DNA of 7,615 nt, taken from Chloroflexota bacterium (GTDB taxonomy: Bacteria > Chloroflexota > Limnocylindria > Limnocylindrales > CSP1-4). Every line of letters begins with the position of its first letter. Position 1 is the stretch's first letter. The position numbers and the translations under genes were made by a program. Of this stretch, positions 1 to 7,443 are shown piece after piece. The stretch lies in NCBI GenBank assembly GCA_021812735.1, contig JAKAMV010000478.1:1-7615 (forward strand), in the 5' to 3' direction. The notes beneath the pieces were generated by a model. The model was not told where the DNA came from and did no database searches. It saw nothing but the letters and a program-made list of their open reading frames with translations.

Positions 1-49
1 TTCCGATCTGCGAGGGGATCGGGCGCCCGCGACTCGCCTCGTCGCCCGA

Positions 50-55
50 TACGAT
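50..55 (+). promoter_or_regulatory. Possible -10 element for a leaderless peptidase mRNA
   Basis: TACGAT at 50-55 matches the TAnnnT pattern of a housekeeping -10 box and ends seven bases before the ATG at 63, where transcription would then begin. No purine-rich ribosome binding site precedes either ATG. No convincing -35 box is visible. The call rests on one hexamer and its spacing, so it is inference. Confidence 0.3.
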
Positions 56-2132
56 GGCGGGCATGCCCACCCCGTACCCAGTTCCGCCCACCTCCGACCA
101 GGTCGACGACTACCACGGCACGCTGATCGCGGACCCCCACCGCCCGCTCGAGGATGCCGACGCGCCGGCGACCCGCGCCTGGATCCGGGCCGAGAACGAG
201 CTGACCGAATCGCTGCTGGCGGCGGTCCCCGGCCGGGAGGCGATCCGTTCCCGGCTCGCGCAGCTGTGGGACGTCCCGCGGCGCGGCGTCCCCTGGCGGC
301 GCGGCGAACGCTGGTTCCAGCTGCGCAACACGGGCCTCCAGAACCAGGACGTGCTCTGGACGTCCGACGGGCCCGGGGCCGAGGGCCGCGTCCTGCTCGA
401 CCCCAACCTGCTCAACGCTGCCGGGACGACCACGCTCAACGCGATCTCCGTGTCGGAGAGCGGGCGCCTGGTCGCGATCGCGACCTCCGAGGCGGGCTCC
501 GACTGGCAGACCTGGCGGGTCCTCTGCGCCGACGACGGCACCGAGCTCCCCGATCGGATCCCGTGGAGCAAGTTCGCCGGGGCCGCGTGGACGCATGACG
601 AGGCCGGGTTCGTCTACGGGCGCTTCCCGGAGCCCGCGCTCGGCGCCGCCTTCGACGCGCCGAACCTGGGGATGCAGCTCCGCTACCACCGCCTCGGATC
701 GGACCCCGCCGACGACCCCGTCGTCTACGAGCGGCCCGACCACGATGACTGGGGCTTCGAGCCCGAGGTCTCCGAGGACGGCGACCTGCTGGCGGTCACG
801 GTGTGGCGCGGGACGGATCCCGAGACGCGCATCCACGTCGCCGACCTCGGCGGGTTCGCAGGCGACGGACCGCTCGAGGTGCGCCCGCTCCTCGACGCCG
901 CGGACGCCGAGTACCAGCTGGTGGCCACCGTGGGACGGACCCTCTACCTGCGCACGAACCTCGGTGCGCCCAACCGCCGCCTCGTCGCGGTCGACGCCGA
1001 CGACCCCGCCGCCACGCTGCGCGAGGTCATCGCCGAGGGACCCGACGCGCTCGAGCGCGTCACGCTCGTGGGCGGTCGGTTCGCCGCCGTCACGCTCCAC
1101 GACGCGCACAGCCGCCTCGCCCTGTTCGAGCTCGACGGGACCCCCGTCGGCCCGGTCGAGATCCCGGGCACCGGCACCATCGACGCCACGGCCGGCCGAT
1201 GCCGGGACGAGACGCTCTACCTGGCCCTGGACCAGTTCACCGCGCCCAAGCGGGTGCTGGCGGTGCGGGTGGCCGACGGCCTCGTCGGGGGCCTCCCCGA
1301 CGAGGGCCTGCCGTGGGACCCCGAGGCGTTCGTCACCGAGGAGGTGTTCCCGGTGTCGGCCGACGGGACGCGGTTCCCGCTGTTCCTCGTGCGCCGCCGA
1401 GACGTCGAGCCCAACGGCGACGTGCCGACGATGCTGTACGGCTACGGCGGGTTCAGCATCGCGGTCGGGCCCCGGTTCAAGCCCGAGTGGCTGGCCTGGA
1501 TGGAGCGTGGTGGGCTGCTCGCGGTCGCCTCGCTGCGCGGCGGCTCGGAGTACGGCACGGCCTGGCACGACGCCGGGCGCCTCGCCAACAAGCAGAACGT
1601 GTTCGACGACTTCGCGGCTGCCCTCCGCTGGCTCGCCGACAGCGGCTGGACGCGGCCCGATCGGATCGGGATCACGGGCCGCTCCAACGGCGGGCTGCTC
1701 GTGGGCGCGACGCTCACCCAGCACCCCGAGCTGATGGGCGCGGCGGTGCCCGAGGTGGGCGTGATGGACATGCTCCGGTTCCACCGGTTCACGATCGGCT
1801 GGGGCTGGACGAGCGACTACGGCAACCCCGACGACCCCGAGCAGTTCGCGTGGGTGCGGGGGTACTCGCCGCTCCATGCCATCCGCCCCTGTACCGCCTA
1901 CCCGCCGACGCTGGTGACCACCGCCGACCACGACGATCGCGTGGTGCCCGGACACTCGTTCAAGTTCGCCGCCGCGCTCCAGGCGGCCCAGGCGGGCGAG
2001 GCGCCGGTACTGATCCGGATCGACACCGACGCGGGCCACGGCGCGGGCAAGACGGTCAGCAAGCTCATCGCCGAGCGCGCCGACGTGCTCGCGTTCCTCG
2101 AGTCGGCGCTGGGCGGGCCTCGGAAAGCGTAA
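54..2132 (+). CDS. Prolyl oligopeptidase (S9A family serine peptidase)
   Basis: Cytosolic serine peptidase expected to cut short peptides after proline. The protein is 692 residues from the ATG at 54, or 689 from the ATG at 63; the family is usually about 680-720. The N-terminus carries the family motif VDDYHG, followed by a region with the length of the seven-bladed propeller (roughly residues 70-410). The C-terminal alpha/beta hydrolase domain is complete: LYGYGGF at 461-467 (Tyr464 is the likely oxyanion residue), nucleophile Ser544 in GRSNGG, Trp585 in WTSDYG (proline-stacking position), Asp627 and Arg629 in DHDDRVVP, and His662 in AGHGAGK. The spacing of these residues closely follows porcine prolyl oligopeptidase (Ser554, Trp595, Asp641, His680). 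There is no signal peptide or membrane segment. Neither start has a Shine-Dalgarno; the ATG at 63 fits a leaderless transcript and may be the true start. The gene is convergent with pgm. Family certain; physiological substrate unknown. Confidence 0.96.
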   Translation: MAGMPTPYPVPPTSDQVDDYHGTLIADPHRPLEDADAPATRAWIRAENELTESLLAAVPGREAIRSRLAQLWDVPRRGVPWRRGERWFQLRNTGLQNQDVLWTSDGPGAEGRVLLDPNLLNAAGTTTLNAISVSESGRLVAIATSEAGSDWQTWRVLCADDGTELPDRIPWSKFAGAAWTHDEAGFVYGRFPEPALGAAFDAPNLGMQLRYHRLGSDPADDPVVYERPDHDDWGFEPEVSEDGDLLAVTVWRGTDPETRIHVADLGGFAGDGPLEVRPLLDAADAEYQLVATVGRTLYLRTNLGAPNRRLVAVDADDPAATLREVIAEGPDALERVTLVGGRFAAVTLHDAHSRLALFELDGTPVGPVEIPGTGTIDATAGRCRDETLYLALDQFTAPKRVLAVRVADGLVGGLPDEGLPWDPEAFVTEEVFPVSADGTRFPLFLVRRRDVEPNGDVPTMLYGYGGFSIAVGPRFKPEWLAWMERGGLLAVASLRGGSEYGTAWHDAGRLANKQNVFDDFAAALRWLADSGWTRPDRIGITGRSNGGLLVGATLTQHPELMGAAVPEVGVMDMLRFHRFTIGWGWTSDYGNPDDPEQFAWVRGYSPLHAIRPCTAYPPTLVTTADHDDRVVPGHSFKFAAALQAAQAGEAPVLIRIDTDAGHGAGKTVSKLIAERADVLAFLESALGGPRKA

Positions 2133-2137
2133 GGGCT

Positions 2138-2160
2138 CGCGGCCGTCCGGAGCGGCCGCG
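2138..2160 (+). terminator. GC hairpin just after the peptidase gene
   Basis: An 8-bp perfect stem (CGCGGCCG pairing with CGGCCGCG, arms 2138-2145 and 2153-2160) encloses a 7-base loop and starts five bases after the stop codon. No T-run follows, so it is not a classical intrinsic terminator, although such stems often end genes in high-GC bacteria. Smaller stems lie further along the convergent gap: 2180-2194 (5 bp), 2286-2314 (two copies of the self-complementary GCCGCGGC) and 2331-2351 (overlapping 5-bp options). These could serve the opposing pgm transcript. Apart from them I see nothing in 2133-2366. Confidence 0.4.
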
Positions 2161-2366
2161 CTCGCGGCAACCCTCGTATCGCCGTCTCACGGCGCTCATG
2201 CGCAAGGCTTCTCTCGCCACGTCCCCGGGCTGGGCGCGGTGTGCTGGTCGGGTCGCCGATCCCCGGCCTGCGCGACCTGCCCGAGGCCGCGGCGCATCGA
2301 ACGAATGCCGCGGCGCAGGGGTCCGTCTAGTCAGGCGCGACCTGAGGCGCCGACCCGCGACTGGCC

Positions 2367-4025
2367 CTACGAGGCCGCCGCGATGATCGCCTGGGCCTCG
2401 TCGAGGATGCGTGCCAGGTGGTCCTCGCCCATGAAGGACTCGGCGTAGAGCTTGGTCACGTTCTCGGTGCCCGACGGCCGGGCGGCGAACCAGCCGAAGT
2501 CGGTGGTCACCTTGAGCCCGCCGATCGGCGCGTCGTTGCCCGGAGCGCGGGTGAGCTTGGCCGTGATGGGGTCGCCCGCGAGCGTCTCCGCCGTGATGGA
2601 CGAGGGCGAGAGGCGCCCCAGCGCGGCCTTGACCTCGGGCGTGGCCGGCGCGTCGACCCGCCGATACGCCGGCGTCCCGAACATCACCGTCAGCTCGGCG
2701 TAGACCTCGGCCGGGTTCTTGCCCAGCCTCGCGGTCAGCTCGGCCGCCAGCAGGTCGGCGATCAGGCCGTCCTTGTCGGTGGTCCACACCGTGCCGTCGC
2801 GGCGCAGGAACGAGGCGCCCGCGCTCTCCTCGCCGCCGAACCCGATCGACCCGTCCACGAGCCCGTCGACGAACCACTTGAAGCCCACCGGCACCTCGAC
2901 CAGGCGCCGTCCGAGCGAGGAGACGACGCGGTCGATGATCGAGGACGAGACCAGCGTCTTGCCCACGGCAACGCCGTTCCCCCACTCCCGGCCGCCACCG
3001 AACAGGTACGAGATCGCCGCCGCGAGGACGTGGTTGGGGTTCATCAGCCCGGCCCCCGGCACCACGATCCCGTGGCGGTCGGCGTCGGCGTCGTTGCCCA
3101 TCGCCATGTCGAACCGGTCGCGCAGGCCCACCAGGCCGGCCATCGCGAAGGGCGACGAGGGATCCATGCGGATCTTCCCGTCCCAGTCGAGGGTCATGAA
3201 CCCGAAGGCGGGATCGACCCGCTCGTTGGTCACCGTCAGGTCGAGGCCGTACTGCTCGCCGATGAGGCCCCAGTACGCGACCGACGCGCCGCCCAGCGGG
3301 TCGACGCCCAGCCGCAGGCCGGACGCCGCGATCGCCTCCATGTCGACGACGTTGACGAGGTCCTCGACGTACGTGCCGCGGAAGTCGTAGCCGACCGCCT
3401 GCGCCCGCGCCCGCTCGAAGGGGAGGCGCCGGACGCCGTCGAGCCCGTCCGAGCCCGAGGCCGCGAGGATCCGGTTCGCCTCGTCCTGGATCCAGCGGGT
3501 CACGTCGGTGTCGGCCGGGCCGCCGTTGGGCGGGTTGTACTTGAAGCCGCCATCGTCGGGCGGGTTGTGCGACGGGGTGACGACGATGCCGTCGGCAAGG
3601 CCCGCCGGCCCGGCGCCCGGGTCGCGGTCGCGGTTCGCCAGGAGGATGGCGTGCGACACCGCGGGCGTGGGCGTGTAGCCGTCCTCGGCGTCGACCCGCA
3701 CGTCCACGCCGTTGGCGGCGAGCACCTCGAGCGCCGTCCGCCAGGCGGGCTCGGACAGGGCATGCGTGTCCCGGCCGATGAACAGCGGGCCGGTGTAGCC
3801 GCGCATCGCCCGGTAGCGGCAGATCGCCTCGCTCGTGGCCAGGATGTGCGCCTCGTTGAACGCCCGCCGGAACGCGGAGCCGCGGTGGCCCGAGGTCCCG
3901 AACGCCACGCGCTGGCTCGGCTCCGCCGGGTCCGGGCGGAGCTCCTCGTACGCGCGCAGGAGCGCGGGCACGTCCACGAGATCTGACGCTTCGGCCGGCT
4001 GGCCTGCGCGCGGGTGCTGGCTCAT
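2367..4025 (-). CDS. pgm: Phosphoglucomutase, alpha-D-glucose phosphate-specific
   Basis: Interconverts glucose-1-phosphate and glucose-6-phosphate in the cytosol, linking glycogen, trehalose and sugar-nucleotide pools to glycolysis. The protein has 552 residues; E. coli Pgm has 546. All four parts of the alpha-D-phosphohexomutase fold are present: [11 protein letters not shown] near 42-52; the phosphoserine loop [11 protein letters not shown] with Ser152, followed by [12 protein letters not shown] typical of the E. coli-type enzyme; the magnesium loop NDADADRHG with Asp312, Asp314 and Asp316; the sugar-binding loop GEESAG at 398-403; and the phosphate-binding loop RPSGTEN at 516-522. The ATG at 4025 is chosen because GAGG lies five bases upstream on the - strand and because the frame further upstream (to 4385) is arginine- and proline-rich with no family similarity. 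No catalytic residue is missing. The gene is divergent from the ABC ATPase and convergent with the peptidase. Confidence 0.97.
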   Translation of the reverse strand: MSQHPRAGQPAEASDLVDVPALLRAYEELRPDPAEPSQRVAFGTSGHRGSAFRRAFNEAHILATSEAICRYRAMRGYTGPLFIGRDTHALSEPAWRTALEVLAANGVDVRVDAEDGYTPTPAVSHAILLANRDRDPGAGPAGLADGIVVTPSHNPPDDGGFKYNPPNGGPADTDVTRWIQDEANRILAASGSDGLDGVRRLPFERARAQAVGYDFRGTYVEDLVNVVDMEAIAASGLRLGVDPLGGASVAYWGLIGEQYGLDLTVTNERVDPAFGFMTLDWDGKIRMDPSSPFAMAGLVGLRDRFDMAMGNDADADRHGIVVPGAGLMNPNHVLAAAISYLFGGGREWGNGVAVGKTLVSSSIIDRVVSSLGRRLVEVPVGFKWFVDGLVDGSIGFGGEESAGASFLRRDGTVWTTDKDGLIADLLAAELTARLGKNPAEVYAELTVMFGTPAYRRVDAPATPEVKAALGRLSPSSITAETLAGDPITAKLTRAPGNDAPIGGLKVTTDFGWFAARPSGTENVTKLYAESFMGEDHLARILDEAQAIIAAAS

Positions 4026-4064
4026 CGGGGCCTCGTTGTGGGCGCGGCGGGGATCGTCGTGTGC

Positions 4065-4070
4065 ACGATA
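4065..4070 (-). promoter_or_regulatory. Weak candidate -10 box for pgm
   Basis: Read on the - strand, this is TATCGT, matching TATAAT at four of six positions. It would give a leader of about 30 bases before the pgm ATG at 4025. The bases where a -35 box should lie are GC-only and do not resemble TTGACA. A single weak hexamer supports this. Confidence 0.22.
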
Positions 4071-4110
4071 GCGCCCCTGCCGCTCCCCGGGGCAGCACGA
4101 CCCGAGGAGG

Positions 4111-4176
4111 CGTGCGGGACGGGCCGCGCGGCGAGTCCGACGCGACTCGGCCGGCGGACGGCGGCGATGGCCCGGC
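4111..4176. repeat. 66-bp direct repeat, copy 1
   Basis: Identical over 66 bases to 4287-4352, offset 176. The first mismatches are at 4110/4286 and 4177/4353. Inside is a hairpin of nine pairs with one bulged G (arms 4129-4137 and 4144-4153; core CGAGTC and GACTCG; 6-base loop). Further out, CGGGCC (4120-4125) can pair with GGCCCG (4169-4174), so the whole unit can fold on itself. This resembles a small REP-like palindromic element, but I do not recognise the family. Confidence 0.9.
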
Positions 4177-4286
4177 CTCGCGCCCGGCGCACGGCCCTCG
4201 TCACCCGCTCCTTGAGTCGCACCAGACTGGCCGGCCGCCGTCGCGAGCGCGAGTGCCGGCGCAGACGGCTCGGTCGAGCCGGGGCC

Positions 4287-4352
4287 CGTGCGGGACGGGC
4301 CGCGCGGCGAGTCCGACGCGACTCGGCCGGCGGACGGCGGCGATGGCCCGGC
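4287..4352. repeat. 66-bp direct repeat, copy 2
   Basis: Exact second copy of 4111-4176 in the same orientation, separated from copy 1 by 110 bases. The same hairpin lies at 4305-4313 with 4320-4329. Past the identical block, by-eye alignment suggests weak similarity continuing for about 30 more bases in both copies (blocks such as GCCCGG, ACGG and a later TC), which would mean that the original unit was longer and has partly decayed. The extension is uncertain; the 66-base identity is not. Confidence 0.9.
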
Positions 4353-4541
4353 GGCCAGCCCGGGGGACGGCGGCGCTGATCGCACGCAAGGCGCTCATGT
4401 GGCCTCCGGACGGCGAGACGAGCGACATCTCGGCGGGTGCGGAGCCCTGCGACCCTGTCGTGGCCCCTCCAGGTTGAGGCCGAGCCGCGGCGAGGCCGAG
4501 GGCGCCGGACCCATTGAACCCGAGCCGCTCCAGTCGCGCCT

Positions 4542-4571
4542 TTGTGCAGGGTGCCCGCAGAAGCGTAGGAT
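4542..4571 (+). promoter_or_regulatory. Candidate promoter of the ABC ATPase gene
   Basis: TTGTGC at 4542-4547 and TAGGAT at 4566-4571 are separated by 18 bases, in the arrangement of a housekeeping sigma-factor promoter. TAGGAT is a common form of the -10 box in high-GC bacteria. Transcription would start near 4578, leaving a leader of about 100 bases before the ATG at 4682. The -35 match is only the TTG half, so confidence is moderate to low. Confidence 0.38.
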
Positions 4572-4681
4572 GCGCCCAACCCGAACCAGCTCCTCGTACG
4601 GGGCTCGTCCGAGACCGCCAGCTTGTTCCGGCGGCCGGATGCATGAGCCCGCGATGCCCTGGACGGGATGGAGGCTCCTGC

Positions 4682-5788
<1,107 letters not shown>

Positions 5789-5816
5789 CTCTGGCCCGGA
5801 CCCGCAACGACGGCAG

Positions 5817-5846
5817 CGGCCGGTCCGCCCATCGGCGGGCCGGCCG
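5817..5846 (+). terminator. Strong hairpin terminator after the ABC ATPase gene
   Basis: A 13-bp stem (arms 5817-5829 and 5834-5846, one T-G wobble) closes on the 4-base loop CATC. It begins 28 bases after the stop codon and is followed by TTCCTGCT, a weak pyrimidine tail rather than a T-run. This is the most stable simple hairpin I see in the window. It ends 11 bases before the GGAGG of the next gene, so it could also act as a partial terminator or an mRNA-stabilising stem between the two genes. Confidence 0.65.
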
Positions 5847-5857
5847 TTCCTGCTGAT

Positions 5858-5862
5858 GGAGG
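5858..5862 (+). promoter_or_regulatory. Ribosome binding site that fixes the Nudix start at GTG 5868
   Basis: GGAGG at 5858-5862 is five bases from the GTG at 5868, an ideal spacing. The upstream in-frame ATG at 5856 overlaps this motif and is preceded by GTTCCTGCTG, which has no Shine-Dalgarno and lies right after the terminator stem. The GTG is therefore the better start and removes four residues from the longest frame. Confidence 0.8.
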
Positions 5863-5867
5863 CGCCC

Positions 5868-6476
5868 GTGACCCGCGATCCCGATCCGCTCCCCGTCGAC
5901 GACCCGCTGGCCGAGCGCGTCGTGGCGTCCGAGGTGGTGCACCGCGGGCGCTACCTGGAGTTCCGCGTGGACACCGTCGAGCGGTCCGACGGCAGCCGCC
6001 ACACGCGCGACATCGTGGGCCACCCGGGCGCGGTCGCGATGCTCGCCGTGGACGACCTCGGGCGCGTGCTGTTCGTGCGCCAGTGGCGCGTGGCCGCGGG
6101 GCGCGGCCTGCTCGAGATCCCTGCCGGCACCCTCGACGTGCACGACGGCGTCACCGAGGACCCCGACGATGCCGCACGCCGCGAACTGGAGGAGGAGACT
6201 GGGCACCGCGCCCGCTCGTGGCGCAAGCTGGCCTCGTTCTGGACCGCGCCCGGATTCGCGTCCGAGGAGATGCACCTGTACCTGGCAGAGGGGCTCTCCC
6301 CCGCCGCCGACAGCGATCGCCTCTTGCCCGACGAGGACGAAGCACTCGAACTACGACACCTGTCCATGGACGAAGCGCTCGCATTGGTGGAAACTGGGCA
6401 CATCGCGGACGCCAAGTCGATCCTCGCCATCCTGTGGCTCGACCGATTGCGGCGCCAGGAACGCCTGCGGGTGTGA
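5868..6476 (+). CDS. Nudix hydrolase, ADP-ribose pyrophosphatase-like
   Basis: Probably splits ADP-ribose or a similar nucleoside diphosphate derivative into AMP and a sugar phosphate, a cytosolic housekeeping role. The protein has 202 residues from the GTG at 5868, a normal length for this subfamily. An N-terminal strand region (about 15-50, including HRGRYLEFRVDTV) precedes the catalytic domain, as in NudF/NUDT5-type enzymes. The Nudix box is at about 86-113: IPAGTLD, then Glu97, then RELEEETG with Arg105, Glu106, Glu109 and Glu110. Pro128 in TAPGF lies 16 residues after Gly112, where ADP-ribose pyrophosphatases carry their marker proline, and Glu133-Glu134 follow. The loop between Gly87 and Glu97 is about four residues longer than the canonical box. 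The next gene starts 16 bases downstream, suggesting one operon. The general class is firm; the substrate is inferred. Confidence 0.92.
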   Translation: MTRDPDPLPVDDPLAERVVASEVVHRGRYLEFRVDTVERSDGSRHTRDIVGHPGAVAMLAVDDLGRVLFVRQWRVAAGRGLLEIPAGTLDVHDGVTEDPDDAARRELEEETGHRARSWRKLASFWTAPGFASEEMHLYLAEGLSPAADSDRLLPDEDEALELRHLSMDEALALVETGHIADAKSILAILWLDRLRRQERLRV

Positions 6477-6492
6477 TGCAGCTGGGGGGACC

Positions 6493-7434
6493 ATGACAAC
6501 CGAGACCAGCCCGGGTGGGTGTGGCACCGCCACCGTGCGCGCCTGCCGCGCCGGGGATGTCGCGGCGATCCTCGCGGCCATGCTGGCATCGCACGGACCG
6601 GACGAGGGCGACAGCCTCGAGCCATATCAGCTGGAGCGTGCCGCGGAGCGCATCGCGGACAATCCTGGGTCGTGCGCGGTGGCTGAGGTGGCCGGCCACC
6701 TCGCTGGGTGGGTCGCGCCCAGCGAAGGCGACCTCATGGTCCTGCCCGCGTACCGACGGCGGGGCATCGGGCGGCAGCTGCTGGCGGCCGGCCAGGCGAT
6801 CGCCGCCGCCGAGGGGCGTGAGCTGCTGCGGCTTTGGGTCCGCCGGCAACCGGCGTCCGAGGCGTTCGCGAGCGCCAGCGGCCTGCGCCCGGCCGCATCG
6901 CTGTGGCAGATGCGCGTCGCCGGCCGCGACCTCGCTGCCCTGCCCGGCCCGGCCTTCCCGACGGGCACGGCCGCGCGCACCTTCAGCCCTGTCAACGACC
7001 CGGCGCCGTTCGCCACGCTCGTCAATCGCATCTTCATTGACCACCCCTCGCCGGTCAGCCTGACCGAGGATGAGGTGCGTCGGGCGCACGCGACACCGGG
7101 CTTCGACCCGACCGCGATCCTCGTGGTCGAAGACCTCTCGTCGCGCGAGATGGTAGGGTTCTGCCGGGTGGTCCGCTACAGCGGTCGGGACGGATCAGCG
7201 GCGGGCGAGATCCGGCTGCTGGGCGTGGACCGGGCGTGGCGCCGCAAGGGCCTCGGCCGCGCCGTGACCTCGTGGGGCATCGCCGAGCTGCGCCGTCGAG
7301 GGGCCGAGGCGGTGGTCCTCGCCGTCGAGGGCGAGAACACGGCCGCGCAGCGCCTGTACACGGACATGGGGTTCCGCTTCGCGGCCGAGTGGCCGCACTG
7401 GACGATCGCAGCGACGTCGGCTCGGCGCGACTGA
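6493..7434 (+). CDS. Tandem-GNAT acetyltransferase, mycothiol synthase (MshD)-like
   Basis: Predicted acetyl-CoA-dependent N-acetyltransferase made of two GNAT domains in one 313-residue chain. The first (about 13-145) has an acetyl-CoA loop with RRRGIG at 88-93. The second (about 160-305) has RRKGLG at 250-255, then the GNAT motif B stretch ENTAAQRLYTDMGF at 281-294, whose Tyr289 sits where many GNATs place the general acid. Length, domain order, VNRIFIDHP near 177-185 and GEIRLLGVD near 238-246 resemble MshD, which makes mycothiol in actinobacteria. MshD proteins usually read HPEQG where this has HPSPV, and no other mycothiol gene is nearby, so a different acceptor is quite possible. The ATG at 6493 has a GGGGGGA tract two bases upstream. 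The coding frame also runs open upstream inside the Nudix gene, but that part is a shadow. No symbol assigned. Confidence 0.88.
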   Translation: MTTETSPGGCGTATVRACRAGDVAAILAAMLASHGPDEGDSLEPYQLERAAERIADNPGSCAVAEVAGHLAGWVAPSEGDLMVLPAYRRRGIGRQLLAAGQAIAAAEGRELLRLWVRRQPASEAFASASGLRPAASLWQMRVAGRDLAALPGPAFPTGTAARTFSPVNDPAPFATLVNRIFIDHPSPVSLTEDEVRRAHATPGFDPTAILVVEDLSSREMVGFCRVVRYSGRDGSAAGEIRLLGVDRAWRRKGLGRAVTSWGIAELRRRGAEAVVLAVEGENTAAQRLYTDMGFRFAAEWPHWTIAATSARRD

Positions 7435-7443
7435 AGCGACGCC

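Larger units (their letters stand above)
4026..4681. other. Repeat-bearing divergent intergenic region
   Basis: This 656-base region separates the 5' ends of pgm (-) and the ABC ATPase (+). I find no credible protein: open frames here are arginine-, proline- and alanine-rich translations of GC-rich DNA, match no family I know and run into the flanking genes in wrong frames. It contains two exact 66-bp direct repeats (4111-4176 and 4287-4352). Between them is a hairpin with a 6-bp stem and 4-base loop (4266-4281, CGGCTC and GAGCCG). A 9-base repeat GAGGCCGAG occurs at 4476-4484 and 4492-4500. Candidate promoters sit at each end. It is longer than a simple shared promoter needs to be. No tRNA or riboswitch I recognise. 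Confidence 0.7.

Noticed and set aside
803..2386. Long open frame on + overlapping the peptidase gene (527 codons), and similar ones at 595-1734 and 2418-3986
   Set aside because: They are arginine-, proline- and alanine-rich translations of GC-rich coding DNA in the wrong frame. They match no family and lie wholly or mostly across genes with clear catalytic motifs.
2065..4098. Long - strand open frame (677 codons) overlapping pgm
   Set aside because: It is the frame-shifted shadow of pgm; the in-frame protein with phosphoserine, metal and phosphate loops is the real one.
4120..4174. tRNA or known riboswitch in the repeat region
   Set aside because: No T-loop GGTTCGA-type block, acceptor stem or CCA-like end is found, and the stems do not form a cloverleaf; no riboswitch class that I recognise fits.
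4111..4352. CRISPR array
   Set aside because: There are only two repeat units, each 66 bases with a 110-base spacer, too long and too few for CRISPR, and no cas gene is present.
4111..4352. Insertion sequence or transposon ends
   Set aside because: The repeats are direct rather than inverted, no transposase frame lies between them, and no target-site duplication is evident.
4026..4385. N-terminal extension of pgm up to 4385
   Set aside because: The extension crosses both the repeats and the candidate promoter, is low-complexity, and a good GAGG site precedes the ATG at 4025, which gives the normal family length.
4514..4681. Upstream in-frame start of the ABC ATPase at 4514
   Set aside because: Family members begin at MATVTFDHVYKKYG, and GGAGG sits seven bases before the ATG at 4682; the extra 56 residues have no similarity to anything I know.
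5856..5867. ATG at 5856 as the Nudix start
   Set aside because: It overlaps the GGAGG that serves the GTG at 5868 and has no ribosome binding site of its own.
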